A stretch of 9,877 bases of DNA, from NCBI GenBank assembly GCA_017963875.1, contig JAGCTA010000509.1, forward strand, positions 1 through 9,877, read 5' to 3'. Positions 1-7,600 of this stretch are shown piece by piece (within the stretch, counting starts at the first letter, position 1; each line of letters opens with the position of its first letter). A model generated the notes under the pieces. The model did no database searches. It was not told the origin of the DNA and worked only from the letters and a program-made list of their open reading frames with translations. This stretch comes from Victivallales bacterium (GTDB taxonomy: Bacteria; Verrucomicrobiota; Lentisphaeria; Oligosphaerales; Oligosphaeraceae). The position numbers and the translations under genes were made by a program.

Positions 1-119
1 GCGGGGCCGATCATCGCCTCGACGTTCTTCCTGTGCTGGTATTCGGCAAGCATCGCCTCAACCGTTGCATCTGGCTGCATTCCCGTATTCGTATTTCCGT
101 TGTATTCCTCGTTGCTCAT
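1..119 (-). CDS. 5' end of a second TonB-like/squalene-cyclase-fold membrane protein (partial)
   Basis: This is the start of a gene that leaves the window at the left edge. It begins at an ATG (117-119 on the minus strand) and shows 39 full codons, MSNEEYNGNTNTG..., up to the first residues of the expected membrane helix. All 119 bases equal those at the start of the upstream neighbour (1653-1771). The sequence before the ATG is unrelated in the two copies; here a purine-rich stretch (GAGGGAGAGAAGAGAG) can serve as ribosome binding site. The start lies 53 bp after the stop of the upstream paralogue, so the two are tandem and probably co-transcribed. By inference it encodes another single-pass, TonB-positioned protein; whether its periplasmic end has the same toroid domain cannot be seen. 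Confidence 0.8.
   Translation of the reverse strand, partial: MSNEEYNGNTNTGMQPDATVEAMLAEYQHRKNVEAMIGP
1..119. repeat. 119-bp exact direct repeat, copy 1
   Basis: Identical at every base to 1653-1771 (offset 1652). The right boundary falls exactly on the start codon: the next base is A here and G in the other copy, and similarity then stops. The left boundary is beyond the window, so the repeat may be longer. Confidence 0.97.
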
Positions 120-172
120 ATCGACTCTCTTCTCTCCCTCGTTGTTTGATTAATTTGTGACGACAACATCGT

Positions 173-1771
173 TCAGAAGCCTAGTTCCTCATCGATTTTG
201 TCCAATTCAGAAGCCTCAACGTCTTTTTTGCCTTTTTCCAGTTTGTAGGAAGGCAGATAGCGGTAATAGACCTGCAATGACAGCGCCGTCAAAGCCGTCG
301 TGTACCATTTGTCCGACTTGCCCTTTGAGCCAGGCTTGTCCTCAGTACCAGGTGACGACCACCATCCTTCGGAATTCTGCTTCGCCATGGCAATCGGCGT
401 GAACTTCTCATGCCAATCCTTCCAATGGCTGCCTCCAGAATGGAACATCACCTGTGTGCAATAGTACCAGTAGTAGATAGGATTCGAATACATGCCCGCG
501 ATTTTCCAACTTCCATCCCACTTGATTCGAGACTTCTCAGGACTCTTGGGATTCAAGATGATATCGTTGATGAATTTAATCCCCGCTTTCGCCTGCATGC
601 TGTTGCCTTCGCCGAGAAGTTGAAGACAAAGCGTACCCGCCCCTTGCATGCCATCCGAACCGCCGCCAGGAGTCTCATAGCCGAATGGACGATCCGTGGG
701 ACGCTTTGGGTCTGGTTTCTTGAAGCAGACGTTCTTGAGGAAACTGAGTCCCTTCTCAATGGCCTTCTCAAGCCCCTTGACATCTGCACCTGCGACATAT
801 CCAGCCTTTAGTGCCTGATATTGCCAACCTGCCACAGAAAGGTCCCAACGGGTTTCCTTCTTGTAACCATAGTCGAATCCACCGCCTTTCTGCTGGCCAT
901 CCACAATCGTCTTCAACGCCAGTTCCATTGGCGTCTTGATCATCGGCAGACGCGTCATGCCGTAGGCTTCCGAAAGCGCGTAGGCGACGATGCCTGTCGT
1001 ATATTCCGAGCCGACTCGTCCATTGCCGCGCATCGTCTCGTCGCAAAGATACTGGATTGCCTTGGCAACCGTCTCACCATATTTCTTTGACTGCGGATCC
1101 TCGCCGTGGGCAAGATATGTCAGAAGGCACAATCCTGCCATTGCCTGAGGATATTCAGCCCCCCAACTGCCATTGGGATTCTGCGTCTTCTTCAGCCATT
1201 CCAACGCCTTGTTGACCGCCGACTCAGACGCCCCGGATATCTTCCCGCCATATTTGTTCGCCGCAGACTTGCGGCCCGCCGACGTACGACCCGCGTACAA
1301 GCCCGCGATCTTGAAGTTCGTCTTGTTGCTCTGGACGTTCATCACATTCGTGAAATCCGTCGTCGGAGCCTCCTCAGAAACCGCCACGGAATCCGTCACC
1401 GTGCTCTCCGCGATCTCCGTCGTGTTCACTTCGGACTGGACCTCCGTCACCTCGGCCACGGGTGCCTCGCGAACCTCGCGAACCTGCTCCTCGGGAGGCG
1501 GCAGTTCCAGTTCCTCCATCTCCTCGATTTCGTCAGGCTTCTCCTCCTCCGTGCTCGTTATCTCGACAGACGCGGATATCTCCTGCGGACGCTGCGGCGT
1601 GTACATGAGGAACGCGCACAGAAACAGCAGAAGGTGCACCGCTAGGGACACGGCGGGGCCGATCATCGCCTCGACGTTCTTCCTGTGCTGGTATTCGGCA
1701 AGCATCGCCTCAACCGTTGCATCTGGCTGCATTCCCGTATTCGTATTTCCGTTGTATTCCTCGTTGCTCAT
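173..1771 (-). CDS. TonB-position membrane protein with C-terminal prenyltransferase/squalene-oxidase-repeat domain
   Basis: A 532-residue protein. Residues 1-36 are a hydrophilic, presumably cytoplasmic tail; 37-57 form one membrane helix (IGPAVSLAVHLLLFLCAFLM); about 70-140 is a highly acidic spacer with a PPP at 91-93 and many E residues; 156-176 is a basic Gly/Ser linker (AGRTSAGRKSAANKYGG). From about 182 to 505 there is an alpha/alpha-toroid domain of the prenyltransferase/squalene oxidase repeat type: QNPNGSWG at 197-204, WDLSVAGWQ at 309-317, FGYETPGGGSDGMQGAG at 363-379, WYTTALTALSLQ at 489-500. Membrane topology and position after exbB-exbD-exbD match TonB or TolA, but the usual TonB C-terminal domain is absent. 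The DxDD motif of squalene-hopene cyclases is not seen, nor a GCGEQ thioester motif, so a binding rather than catalytic role is inferred. The ATG start is supported by identity of the coding start with the tandem copy; the ribosome site (GAGTGGA) is distant and weak. Substrate unknown. Confidence 0.88.
   Translation of the reverse strand: MSNEEYNGNTNTGMQPDATVEAMLAEYQHRKNVEAMIGPAVSLAVHLLLFLCAFLMYTPQRPQEISASVEITSTEEEKPDEIEEMEELELPPPEEQVREVREAPVAEVTEVQSEVNTTEIAESTVTDSVAVSEEAPTTDFTNVMNVQSNKTNFKIAGLYAGRTSAGRKSAANKYGGKISGASESAVNKALEWLKKTQNPNGSWGAEYPQAMAGLCLLTYLAHGEDPQSKKYGETVAKAIQYLCDETMRGNGRVGSEYTTGIVAYALSEAYGMTRLPMIKTPMELALKTIVDGQQKGGGFDYGYKKETRWDLSVAGWQYQALKAGYVAGADVKGLEKAIEKGLSFLKNVCFKKPDPKRPTDRPFGYETPGGGSDGMQGAGTLCLQLLGEGNSMQAKAGIKFINDIILNPKSPEKSRIKWDGSWKIAGMYSNPIYYWYYCTQVMFHSGGSHWKDWHEKFTPIAMAKQNSEGWWSSPGTEDKPGSKGKSDKWYTTALTALSLQVYYRYLPSYKLEKGKKDVEASELDKIDEELGF
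1653..1771. repeat. 119-bp exact direct repeat, copy 2
   Basis: Covers codons 1-39 (plus two bases of codon 40) of the 532-residue gene and matches 1-119 without a mismatch, including all synonymous positions. It encodes the cytoplasmic tail and the first residues of the membrane helix. Confidence 0.97.
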
Positions 1772-1795
1772 GTTAATGTATCCACTCTATTTTCC

Positions 1796-1831
1796 AGGCT
1801 GATTTCGTCTTCTTTGACTGAAATACAGCCT
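1796..1831. other. Intercistronic stem-loop between exbD copy 2 and the TonB-like gene
   Basis: Arms AGGCTGATTTCGTC (1796-1809) and GACTGAAATACAGCCT (1816-1831) pair over 14 bp with two single-base bulges (T1819, A1825) and the loop TTCTTT. It sits in the 99-bp gap before the TonB-like gene. Neither strand has a T-run after it, so it is not a typical intrinsic terminator; an RNA stability, processing or translation-control element is more likely. Confidence 0.55.
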
Positions 1832-1870
1832 TTCCATTTGACATGCGCCAGTTGCGTCACGAAGAACGCA

Positions 1871-2290
1871 TCATTCGTTGGCACGTAACACATTAAGTTT
1901 CGTATAGCCATGCTGCGCCGCATAGTCCAGAACTGTCACAAGACTCTGCATCGGCGCACTGGGGCTCACGCTGATAATCAAATCGCTTTTCGCCGCACGA
2001 TCCTTGTTGTCACCCAGGAACTTCTGAAGATTCAAAGGACTGATGTCCCTGATAGGCTTCGGAGGAACCTGATATGACAGACCGCTGCTCTTCACGAAAA
2101 TCTTGATGACCTTGATTTCCTCGGCTGTCGCCGCAGCAGGAGGAGCCCCTGCCGCTGGCAAATTGATCGCCAGATGGGCCTCAGATATCTCGTCCTTCAT
2201 CGTAACGACAAAATAAATCAGCAGCAGAAACACGACGTCAATCATCTGTGACATCGGTACTGCAAGTGCTTCTTCTCTTCTTTTTCTCAT
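1871..2290 (-). CDS. exbD: ExbD/TolR-family biopolymer transport protein (second copy)
   Basis: A 139-residue ExbD/TolR family member, close to usual family length. It has a short basic cytoplasmic N-terminus (MRKRREEALAVP), a single membrane helix at about 14-30 with the proton-pathway aspartate at position 18 (SQMIDVVFLLLIYFVVT), then a periplasmic domain ending in the family's typical ISVSPSAPMQSLVTVLDYAAQHGY region (about 105-130). ExbD subunits sit inside the ExbB ring and couple proton flow to movement of the TonB-like partner. Residues 45-56 are unusually Ala/Pro-rich (AAGAPPAAATAE). It follows the other exbD by 97 bp and precedes the TonB-like gene by 99 bp. A GGAAG stretch precedes the ATG. 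ExbD versus TolR cannot be decided by sequence alone. Confidence 0.92.
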   Translation of the reverse strand: MRKRREEALAVPMSQMIDVVFLLLIYFVVTMKDEISEAHLAINLPAAGAPPAAATAEEIKVIKIFVKSSGLSYQVPPKPIRDISPLNLQKFLGDNKDRAAKSDLIISVSPSAPMQSLVTVLDYAAQHGYTKLNVLRANE

Positions 2291-2387
2291 GGGTGGTCTT
2301 CCATCCGTTAATGATTTTTGACAATGACAGCGCGCCTCATCCCTGTTTGAACAGCCTCCGAGGCGTCACCTCAAAATTACAACTGAT

Positions 2388-2861
2388 TCATCGTTCAGGG
2401 ACCTCGGCGACCACGGTGATTTTACTGTAACCAGCCTGTGTCACGGCCTTCTGAATGACTTCGTCAATATAACGGTAATTGACATCTCCATCGCTGCGAA
2501 TCAAAATCGGCATGACATTGCCCAGTTTCTGCTTGGCGCTCTTCAGGTTCTCGCGAATCGCCGACAGACTCATCGTCTGCAAGGCGATATTGTAGGAAAC
2601 CTTCTGCCTCGGCAACGGCTTCTTCGCGGCCTTCGCCGCACGCCATTCGTCACGGTTATCTAGCCGTACATTGATGGTCACCGCATTTGCCTTAAGATGC
2701 TCTTCGGGCTTCGTGTTTTTCGCCTGCGCCAACTGAATGGACTCGTCAACCAGGTCCTTGTCAACGGATGCCGTCACAACGAAGAAGATAATGAGCAGGA
2801 AAACGATGTCGATCATCTGCGTGATCGGTGTAGCCAGTTCACTGTCTTCACTTTTTCTCAT
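2388..2861 (-). CDS. exbD: ExbD/TolR-family biopolymer transport protein (first copy)
   Basis: A 157-residue ExbD/TolR family protein. The N-terminus MRKSEDSELATPITQ leads into one membrane helix (about 14-31) holding the key aspartate at position 18 (MIDIVFLLIIFFVVT). The periplasmic part carries a charged insertion around 65-90 (RLDNRDEWRAAKAAKKPLPRQ) that the second copy lacks, then the conserved ILIRSDGDVNYRYIDEVIQKA segment before the C-terminus. A GAGGG ribosome site lies about 10 bases before the ATG. It is separated from exbB by 96 bp that contain a strong stem-loop. It probably forms a mixed or alternative complex with the second ExbD and the upstream ExbB; the low similarity outside the membrane helix argues against a recent duplication. 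Confidence 0.92.
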   Translation of the reverse strand: MRKSEDSELATPITQMIDIVFLLIIFFVVTASVDKDLVDESIQLAQAKNTKPEEHLKANAVTINVRLDNRDEWRAAKAAKKPLPRQKVSYNIALQTMSLSAIRENLKSAKQKLGNVMPILIRSDGDVNYRYIDEVIQKAVTQAGYSKITVVAEVPER

Positions 2862-2894
2862 GATTGTAGTTCCCTCGTTTTATTCATGAATCTC

Positions 2895-2929
2895 CTGGTG
2901 CCTCTGGCTCAGAGCCACGCGGGCACCAG
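2895..2929. other. Intercistronic stem-loop between exbB and exbD copy 1
   Basis: A perfect 8-bp outer stem, CTGGTGCC (2895-2902) with GGCACCAG (2922-2929), encloses a second perfect 5-bp stem TGGCT (2905-2909) with AGCCA (2913-2917) and a CAG loop. There is no T-run after the stem on either strand; on the minus strand a TTTTT run lies before it instead. It is adjacent to a 10-bp palindrome ATTCATGAAT (2882-2891). It could stabilise the exbB message or block the exbB/exbD junction from exonucleases. Confidence 0.65.
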
Positions 2930-2957
2930 AAAAAGTCCTTTTCCAAAATCGAAAACC

Positions 2958-3728
2958 TTATTCGGTCACTTCGACGTTGCGGAGAACCTTGATAAGTTCA
3001 AGAACCTTCGCTTCTGACTCAAGAAGCAGACGAGTTGCGATGTTCTTGAAATGCGTGAAGAAAAGCAATGCGGGGACGGAAATCAACAAACCCACGCAGG
3101 TAGTCCACAAAGCGGTTGAAATGGCGTTTGCCAAAACTTTGGTCTTCGCTGCACCCGTCGCTGATGCCAAACCTGCGAATGCCTGAACCATACCTACAAC
3201 CGTACCCATAAGACCAAGCATCGGGGCGATCTGGCCGCAGATGTTCAACTGGTTGACTTTCTGCATCAGTTTTTCAGCCTCAAGGTCAGTCGCCTGGGAA
3301 ACGGCCTGCTGAACCACTTCATATCCGTCCTCAATGGTGTTGAATCCAGCCTTCAGGATGGTTGACAGGGAACTTGGATACATGTCGCATGTCTGCAATG
3401 CCGCAGCCAAATCGCCGTTGTTAAGGGATTCGCTGACACCAGTGACAACAGACGGCGGCATAAGACGCTCTGTCTTGACGGTCATAAATGCGTTGACCGC
3501 AAAAATAACCATAAGAATTGAAGTGGCGAAAAGGCCGAGCCATATCAGCAAGTTGACAATGCTTCCACCATAAAGGACTGCCCACAATGCCTCGCCAAAA
3601 CCCATTTCCGCCTGAACGGCCGCACCGCCATCCGCCGCGGCTTCCGTTGCCTCCTGTGCAAAACCAGTCGATGCGGCAATAGCCATTGCCAGAATCATCG
3701 CAAATGACATGGAAAAGCGCTTAAACAT
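2958..3728 (-). CDS. exbB: ExbB/TolQ/MotA-family proton channel protein
   Basis: A 256-residue proton-channel subunit that with ExbD forms the inner-membrane motor. Residues 1-24 look like a cleavable signal peptide (MFKRFSMSFAMILAMAIAAS...FAQE), followed by a short Ala/Glu-rich periplasmic segment. Three further helices follow at about 53-80, 163-185 and 204-226. The second has the family signature APMLGLMGTVVGMVQAF (168-184) with the channel threonine at 176; the third reads ALWTTCVGLLISVPALLFF (206-224) with T209/T210. A clear AGGAG lies 8 bases before the ATG. The signal-peptide-bearing form differs from Escherichia coli ExbB but I recall such forms in other phyla. It follows the 249-residue gene by 81 bp; that gap is AT-rich and might hold an internal promoter. 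Confidence 0.94.
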   Translation of the reverse strand: MFKRFSMSFAMILAMAIAASTGFAQEATEAAADGGAAVQAEMGFGEALWAVLYGGSIVNLLIWLGLFATSILMVIFAVNAFMTVKTERLMPPSVVTGVSESLNNGDLAAALQTCDMYPSSLSTILKAGFNTIEDGYEVVQQAVSQATDLEAEKLMQKVNQLNICGQIAPMLGLMGTVVGMVQAFAGLASATGAAKTKVLANAISTALWTTCVGLLISVPALLFFTHFKNIATRLLLESEAKVLELIKVLRNVEVTE

Positions 3729-3747
3729 TTTTCATACTCCTTTTTTT

Positions 3748-3759
3748 GATTGACCAATC
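3748..3759. promoter_or_regulatory. 12-bp dyad GATTG-AC-CAATC just upstream of exbB
   Basis: Perfect 5-bp arms around a 2-bp centre, placed just before the ribosome site of exbB in an AT-rich gap. It could be an operator half-site pair or chance; no matching dyad was found next to the TetR gene. Confidence 0.2.
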
Positions 3760-3809
3760 TGTTTTTCTGTTATAATAAATTCAGTTGATATTCTGATTAA
3801 ACCCTCAAA

Positions 3810-4559
3810 TCATTTAAGTCCCTCAAGTATCTGCGCCGTGGGGTCCTTGAGTTCCTTCATCAAACGCAGCGCATTGGCCTTGGCCTCTTTTCTGAAACGA
3901 CGGAATTTCTTTTTGTCCTCAAACACAAGAAAAGTCTTCAGATACTGCAGAACCGCTTCCTTCTTGTTGCCTTGCATTTCATTGACACGCCCGCGCATAT
4001 TAAAAACGAATGCCATGACAGCATCGTCTTCAGCCCCCATCATCGCATTTAATTTCTTTTCTACATCCTCCAGTTTCTTGTCATGGACAAGCAGTTGCAA
4101 TTCCGCGCTTGTCAAATTGAATTCATCAGCACGAGGCAGTTTCTTTGCGGCTGCGAGAATCTTCTCCGCGTCCGCCTTGCGGTTCAAAGCGAGAAGCCCC
4201 TCGCATTGGAGTCTGGCAACCGTGTCCGCCCATCCCAGATACTTGTATTTCTCAAATACCGCTGGAGCCTTCTCCGCCAGTTTATTGTAACTTTCATCGT
4301 CCAGCAAATCCTCCAGTTCCTCTACCTCATCGGGTTTCGGCGTGACGACATATTCATACTGCCCTGGATTCAGGGAAAGATTCCCGCTCTGAGTCGATAT
4401 GGTAACCCTGCCGTTCGGCGCAGCACTGATTCTTCCTTCTATCTTCTTTCCACCTTTTTGTACGACAAATGATTTGCTGCTCTTCTGCGCCATCAGGGAA
4501 GAACCTGTTGCCAGCACGAGGACCAGCACTAGACTGAAAAACATTTTCATGCGTGTCAT
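3810..4559 (-). CDS. Exported protein with beta-type N-terminal segment and TPR-like helices
   Basis: A 249-residue protein from the chosen ATG at 4559. That start has GGAG nine bases upstream and opens a normal signal peptide (MTRMKMFFSLVLVLVLATGS..., likely cut after LMA at 24); upstream in-frame ATGs at 4574 and 4622 lack this spacing. No lipobox cysteine. Residues 28-72 form a strand-rich segment (SFVVQKGGKKIEGRI...VTISTQSGNLSLNPGQYEYVV). An acidic patch (78-90, EVEELEDLLDDE) leads into helices to the C-terminus, with a TPR-like hairpin at about 180-214 (AFVFNMRGRVNEMQGNKKEAVLQYLKTF). I do not recognise the family. Its position between the large TPR gene (46-bp gap) and exbB suggests a periplasmic accessory role in the same system, as with TPR partners of some TonB and Tol-Pal systems. 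Confidence 0.75.
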   Translation of the reverse strand: MTRMKMFFSLVLVLVLATGSSLMAQKSSKSFVVQKGGKKIEGRISAAPNGRVTISTQSGNLSLNPGQYEYVVTPKPDEVEELEDLLDDESYNKLAEKAPAVFEKYKYLGWADTVARLQCEGLLALNRKADAEKILAAAKKLPRADEFNLTSAELQLLVHDKKLEDVEKKLNAMMGAEDDAVMAFVFNMRGRVNEMQGNKKEAVLQYLKTFLVFEDKKKFRRFRKEAKANALRLMKELKDPTAQILEGLK

Positions 4560-4605
4560 GTGACGTTTCTCCATTCCTTTTTGTTTAAGATATGGCCTTT
4601 GGCCC

Positions 4606-7600
4606 TCAGTTGATGCCATCAATTACCGACAACTTCGCCCCGCGCGGGAAAAGTTTATGGTACAGAATCTTCGTGTCCTTGAGTTTTTGTGAATCACCTG
4701 CCGCCTTATACAATTTTGCCGCCTCGACAAATGATGTGTCAACCCATTCCTGATTGTTTCTGGCCTCGGGAGTTGTCGTCCAGTCGCTGTTCATCTCCGC
4801 ATTTTCCTTGGCGAAATCAATGATCGACTGATAGACATTGATGGCGCTGTTCCGATATTCAGGTTTGCCAGAAGCAAGGTACAACTGCGCGATCTTGCAG
4901 CGGATGCGATTGGAAATCGCAGAATCGTTGACTTTGCGCAACATTTGATTCAACATGCCGATGCCACCGTTGACATCTCCCTGTGCAACCATCGCCTCAG
5001 CCTCCAGGAAACGCGCATCATACAAAAACGCGGTCTTTGGATTGGCAGCCAGCAACTGCGTGACCATCTGCTTCGCCTTTGCGGCATCCTTCGCCAGCAG
5101 GGCTGCCTTCGCAGCGTTGATGTAGCATTTATCTATCTGTGCGGGCCTCAACTGACTTCCAGCCTGCTTTGACGCATTGACGCGCGAAAGGATGATTTCA
5201 CATGCCGCCAAAGCCGCGGCTGGCGCGTTGACCTCCATTCCCTGGTCGGCGATGAAGAACAGATTGCCCAATGGCATTTGCGCCACAGCCTCTTTCACTG
5301 CGGGATGCTTGCTGTCCATCAGTCTGCCGTATGTGGCCGATGCCTCCGCCTGACGCCGTGCCTTTGTCTGCGCCTTGGCAAGGTTGAACAGCGCGTATGC
5401 GGTCTTCTGCGGATCGCATTTGGTGTTGCCTGGGGCATCGGAGCATTCGGGAACACGCCCGCCGACCAGGTTGTTGAGTTGCTGGACGGCTTCAGAGTAA
5501 TTCTCCAAATCGACGAGCGCTGCCGCCAAATCCGTCGTGCAGATGGCAAAATATTTACCAGAAGGATAGACGCGAAGATAGTCGCGATACCCCGTGACGG
5601 CTTCGTTCTTCTCCTTCTTCCATTCCGCCTCCAGCGGCTTGACCGCCGTTTCGATTTCGCGGATCTCGCTCTGCATCTTGACTTTCTGCTCCTGGCATTT
5701 CTTGATTCCCGCAGCAGTCAGTTTACTAAGATTGTCAAGCATCGCCTGTTCCTTCTTCGCCTCGGCATCCACGGCGGCCGCAATTTCCGCCCCGCGTTTC
5801 TTGATGGCGTCATTGGCTTTCAGCCGCGCCGCTTCATCCTTTTCAAGCGTCGCCTTGACTTCGTCATTGAATGCTTGGCGGACGTCCAGTGACTTCAACA
5901 GACTGTTGATGCCAGCCAGTTTAAGTTCTATGACCGCCTGTTCCGCCTTGAACAACTGCACTTGCCATTCATTGTCGCCGATGGCACCCTGCTTCAACTG
6001 GATTTCACGCTGGCAGTTGATAATCTCCTGCTTGGCGGCATTGGATACAATGTCGATTTTGTCATTCTGAAGTTTACCAACAAGTTCAATCTGTTTTTTC
6101 AGTTCGTCACGCGTCTTCTTGATTTCATCATCGTCTGTCGATGTCGAAAGCGTGTTCTGCATTTCCGCACGTTTCGCCTCGGCATCCTTAATGTCTTTCT
6201 CTATTTTGGCAAAAGACGCTTCGATTTCCGTAATCCGAGCCTGACTCTTGGTAATGTCCGCCTTCATTTTGTCATTGGCTTTGGTCAAAGCGGCAAGGTT
6301 GCGCGTGATATCCCCCTGGTCTGCCTGAAGCCTTGCCTGCTCATCCTCCAGCGACTTGCGGCGTGCGGCAATTGCCTCGGCTTCCGTCGTCGCATTCGTA
6401 TGTGCGGCATCCTCGACACCCTTGATGAAAATACCATAATATTCCTGTTCTGTCTTCGGGGCATCTGGTTTAGCCGCCTCTGCCTTGGCCTGAGCAGCCG
6501 CCTTGGCCTTGTAGTCCAGTTCAAACGACGTCAGCACGCGCTTGGTCTCCTCGGCCTGTTCGTTGACGTTCTTTATCTGGTCAGGCAATGCCTTCTGTGA
6601 TTTCTCCGCCGCGCGAATCTGCGCGTCCAAATCATAGATACCGTTGGTCAACTTGTTGCGCCTCTCCTCCATGAGCGCAATTCTGCTCGTCAGCAGATTG
6701 GATTCCCTGCTGACCATATCGGGCAGAAATGCCATAGCGACTTCTCTGAATGTCGCCGCCTGCTTCAACCCCGCGTACTGGCCGCCTGGCTCCGTCAGCG
6801 ATTTCACCTTCTGGTAGGCGACATGGGCTTCCTTTGGACGATTGCTGCGTAAATTCAACTCGGCAATCAAATAATTCGCCGTCAGCAGGTCGTCCTTCGA
6901 CAACGTGCCGTCGTCCGCCGCGATGAATCTGTTGAAATACTCGATGGCCGCGTCACGCTGGTCCGTGATATTGTATATTTGGCCAAGTTTCATCAGCGCC
7001 GCCTTACCCTTCTCGTGCAGGGGGAACACAGTGGCAACACGCTGGAAGTACGGTGCCACTTTTTTCATTATTTCAACCGCGCCCTTTATGGCGGCTTCCT
7101 GCTGAGCAGGTGCTTTTTCCTTCGCCGCTTTCAATGCCGCGACGCCTTCATTGTATTTCGTAATGCCAAGGTCGTAGGCGACGGCTGCCGCCTGCGGATG
7201 GCCTGGCGCATAATCCACAAACACGTCCCTTGCCCAGAAATAAATCTGCTCCTGCTTGACTTTGTACGGATTCGGCTTTCCCTTCGGCCATTCGCGCATT
7301 CTCTTGTCCGCGTATGAACCAAGCATCAACGCCGCCATGCCGATGCCGTTTCTGGCATCGTCGCCCGTGAATGTCGCCTGGAGTTGCTCAATGAATTTCT
7401 TGCCTTCATCATATTTGTCCAGCATGGCAAGGCATTGCATGTATTTGCCGACATAGTTGACGACGGCGGGATTTTTCATGTTCTTGTCAATTGCGGCCTT
7501 GTATTCGCTGGCCGCCGCACTGTAGTCCTTCTTGTCCCTGAGAATGATGTCGCCTTTCTCGAAGACGGCCGCGAGGTCAGACTTGTCAACCTTCGGAAGA

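Noticed and set aside
120..172. Terminator between the tandem TonB-like genes
   Set aside because: Only 4-5 bp arms (such as GTTGT/ACAAC) with large loops and no T-run; readthrough is more likely.
173..1226. Active triterpene cyclase or thioester (complement-like) domain
   Set aside because: No DxDD acid motif and no GCGEQ motif are visible; WDLSVAG stands where a catalytic acid motif might be sought.
1106..1802. Plus-strand open frames of 179 and 209 codons over the acidic spacer region
   Set aside because: They are antisense to the membrane protein gene; their Arg/Leu- and Ser-rich compositions follow from the complement of its Glu-rich codons, and no family features are seen.
2343..2372. 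Hairpins in the gap between the two exbD genes
   Set aside because: Only short competing stems (CTGTT/AACAG, GCCT/AGGC, GAGG/CCTC) are present, far weaker than those in the neighbouring gaps.
4594..4604. GGCC-TTT-GGCC dyad after the large TPR gene
   Set aside because: A 4-bp stem without a T-run in a 46-bp gap is not convincing as a regulatory or terminator structure.
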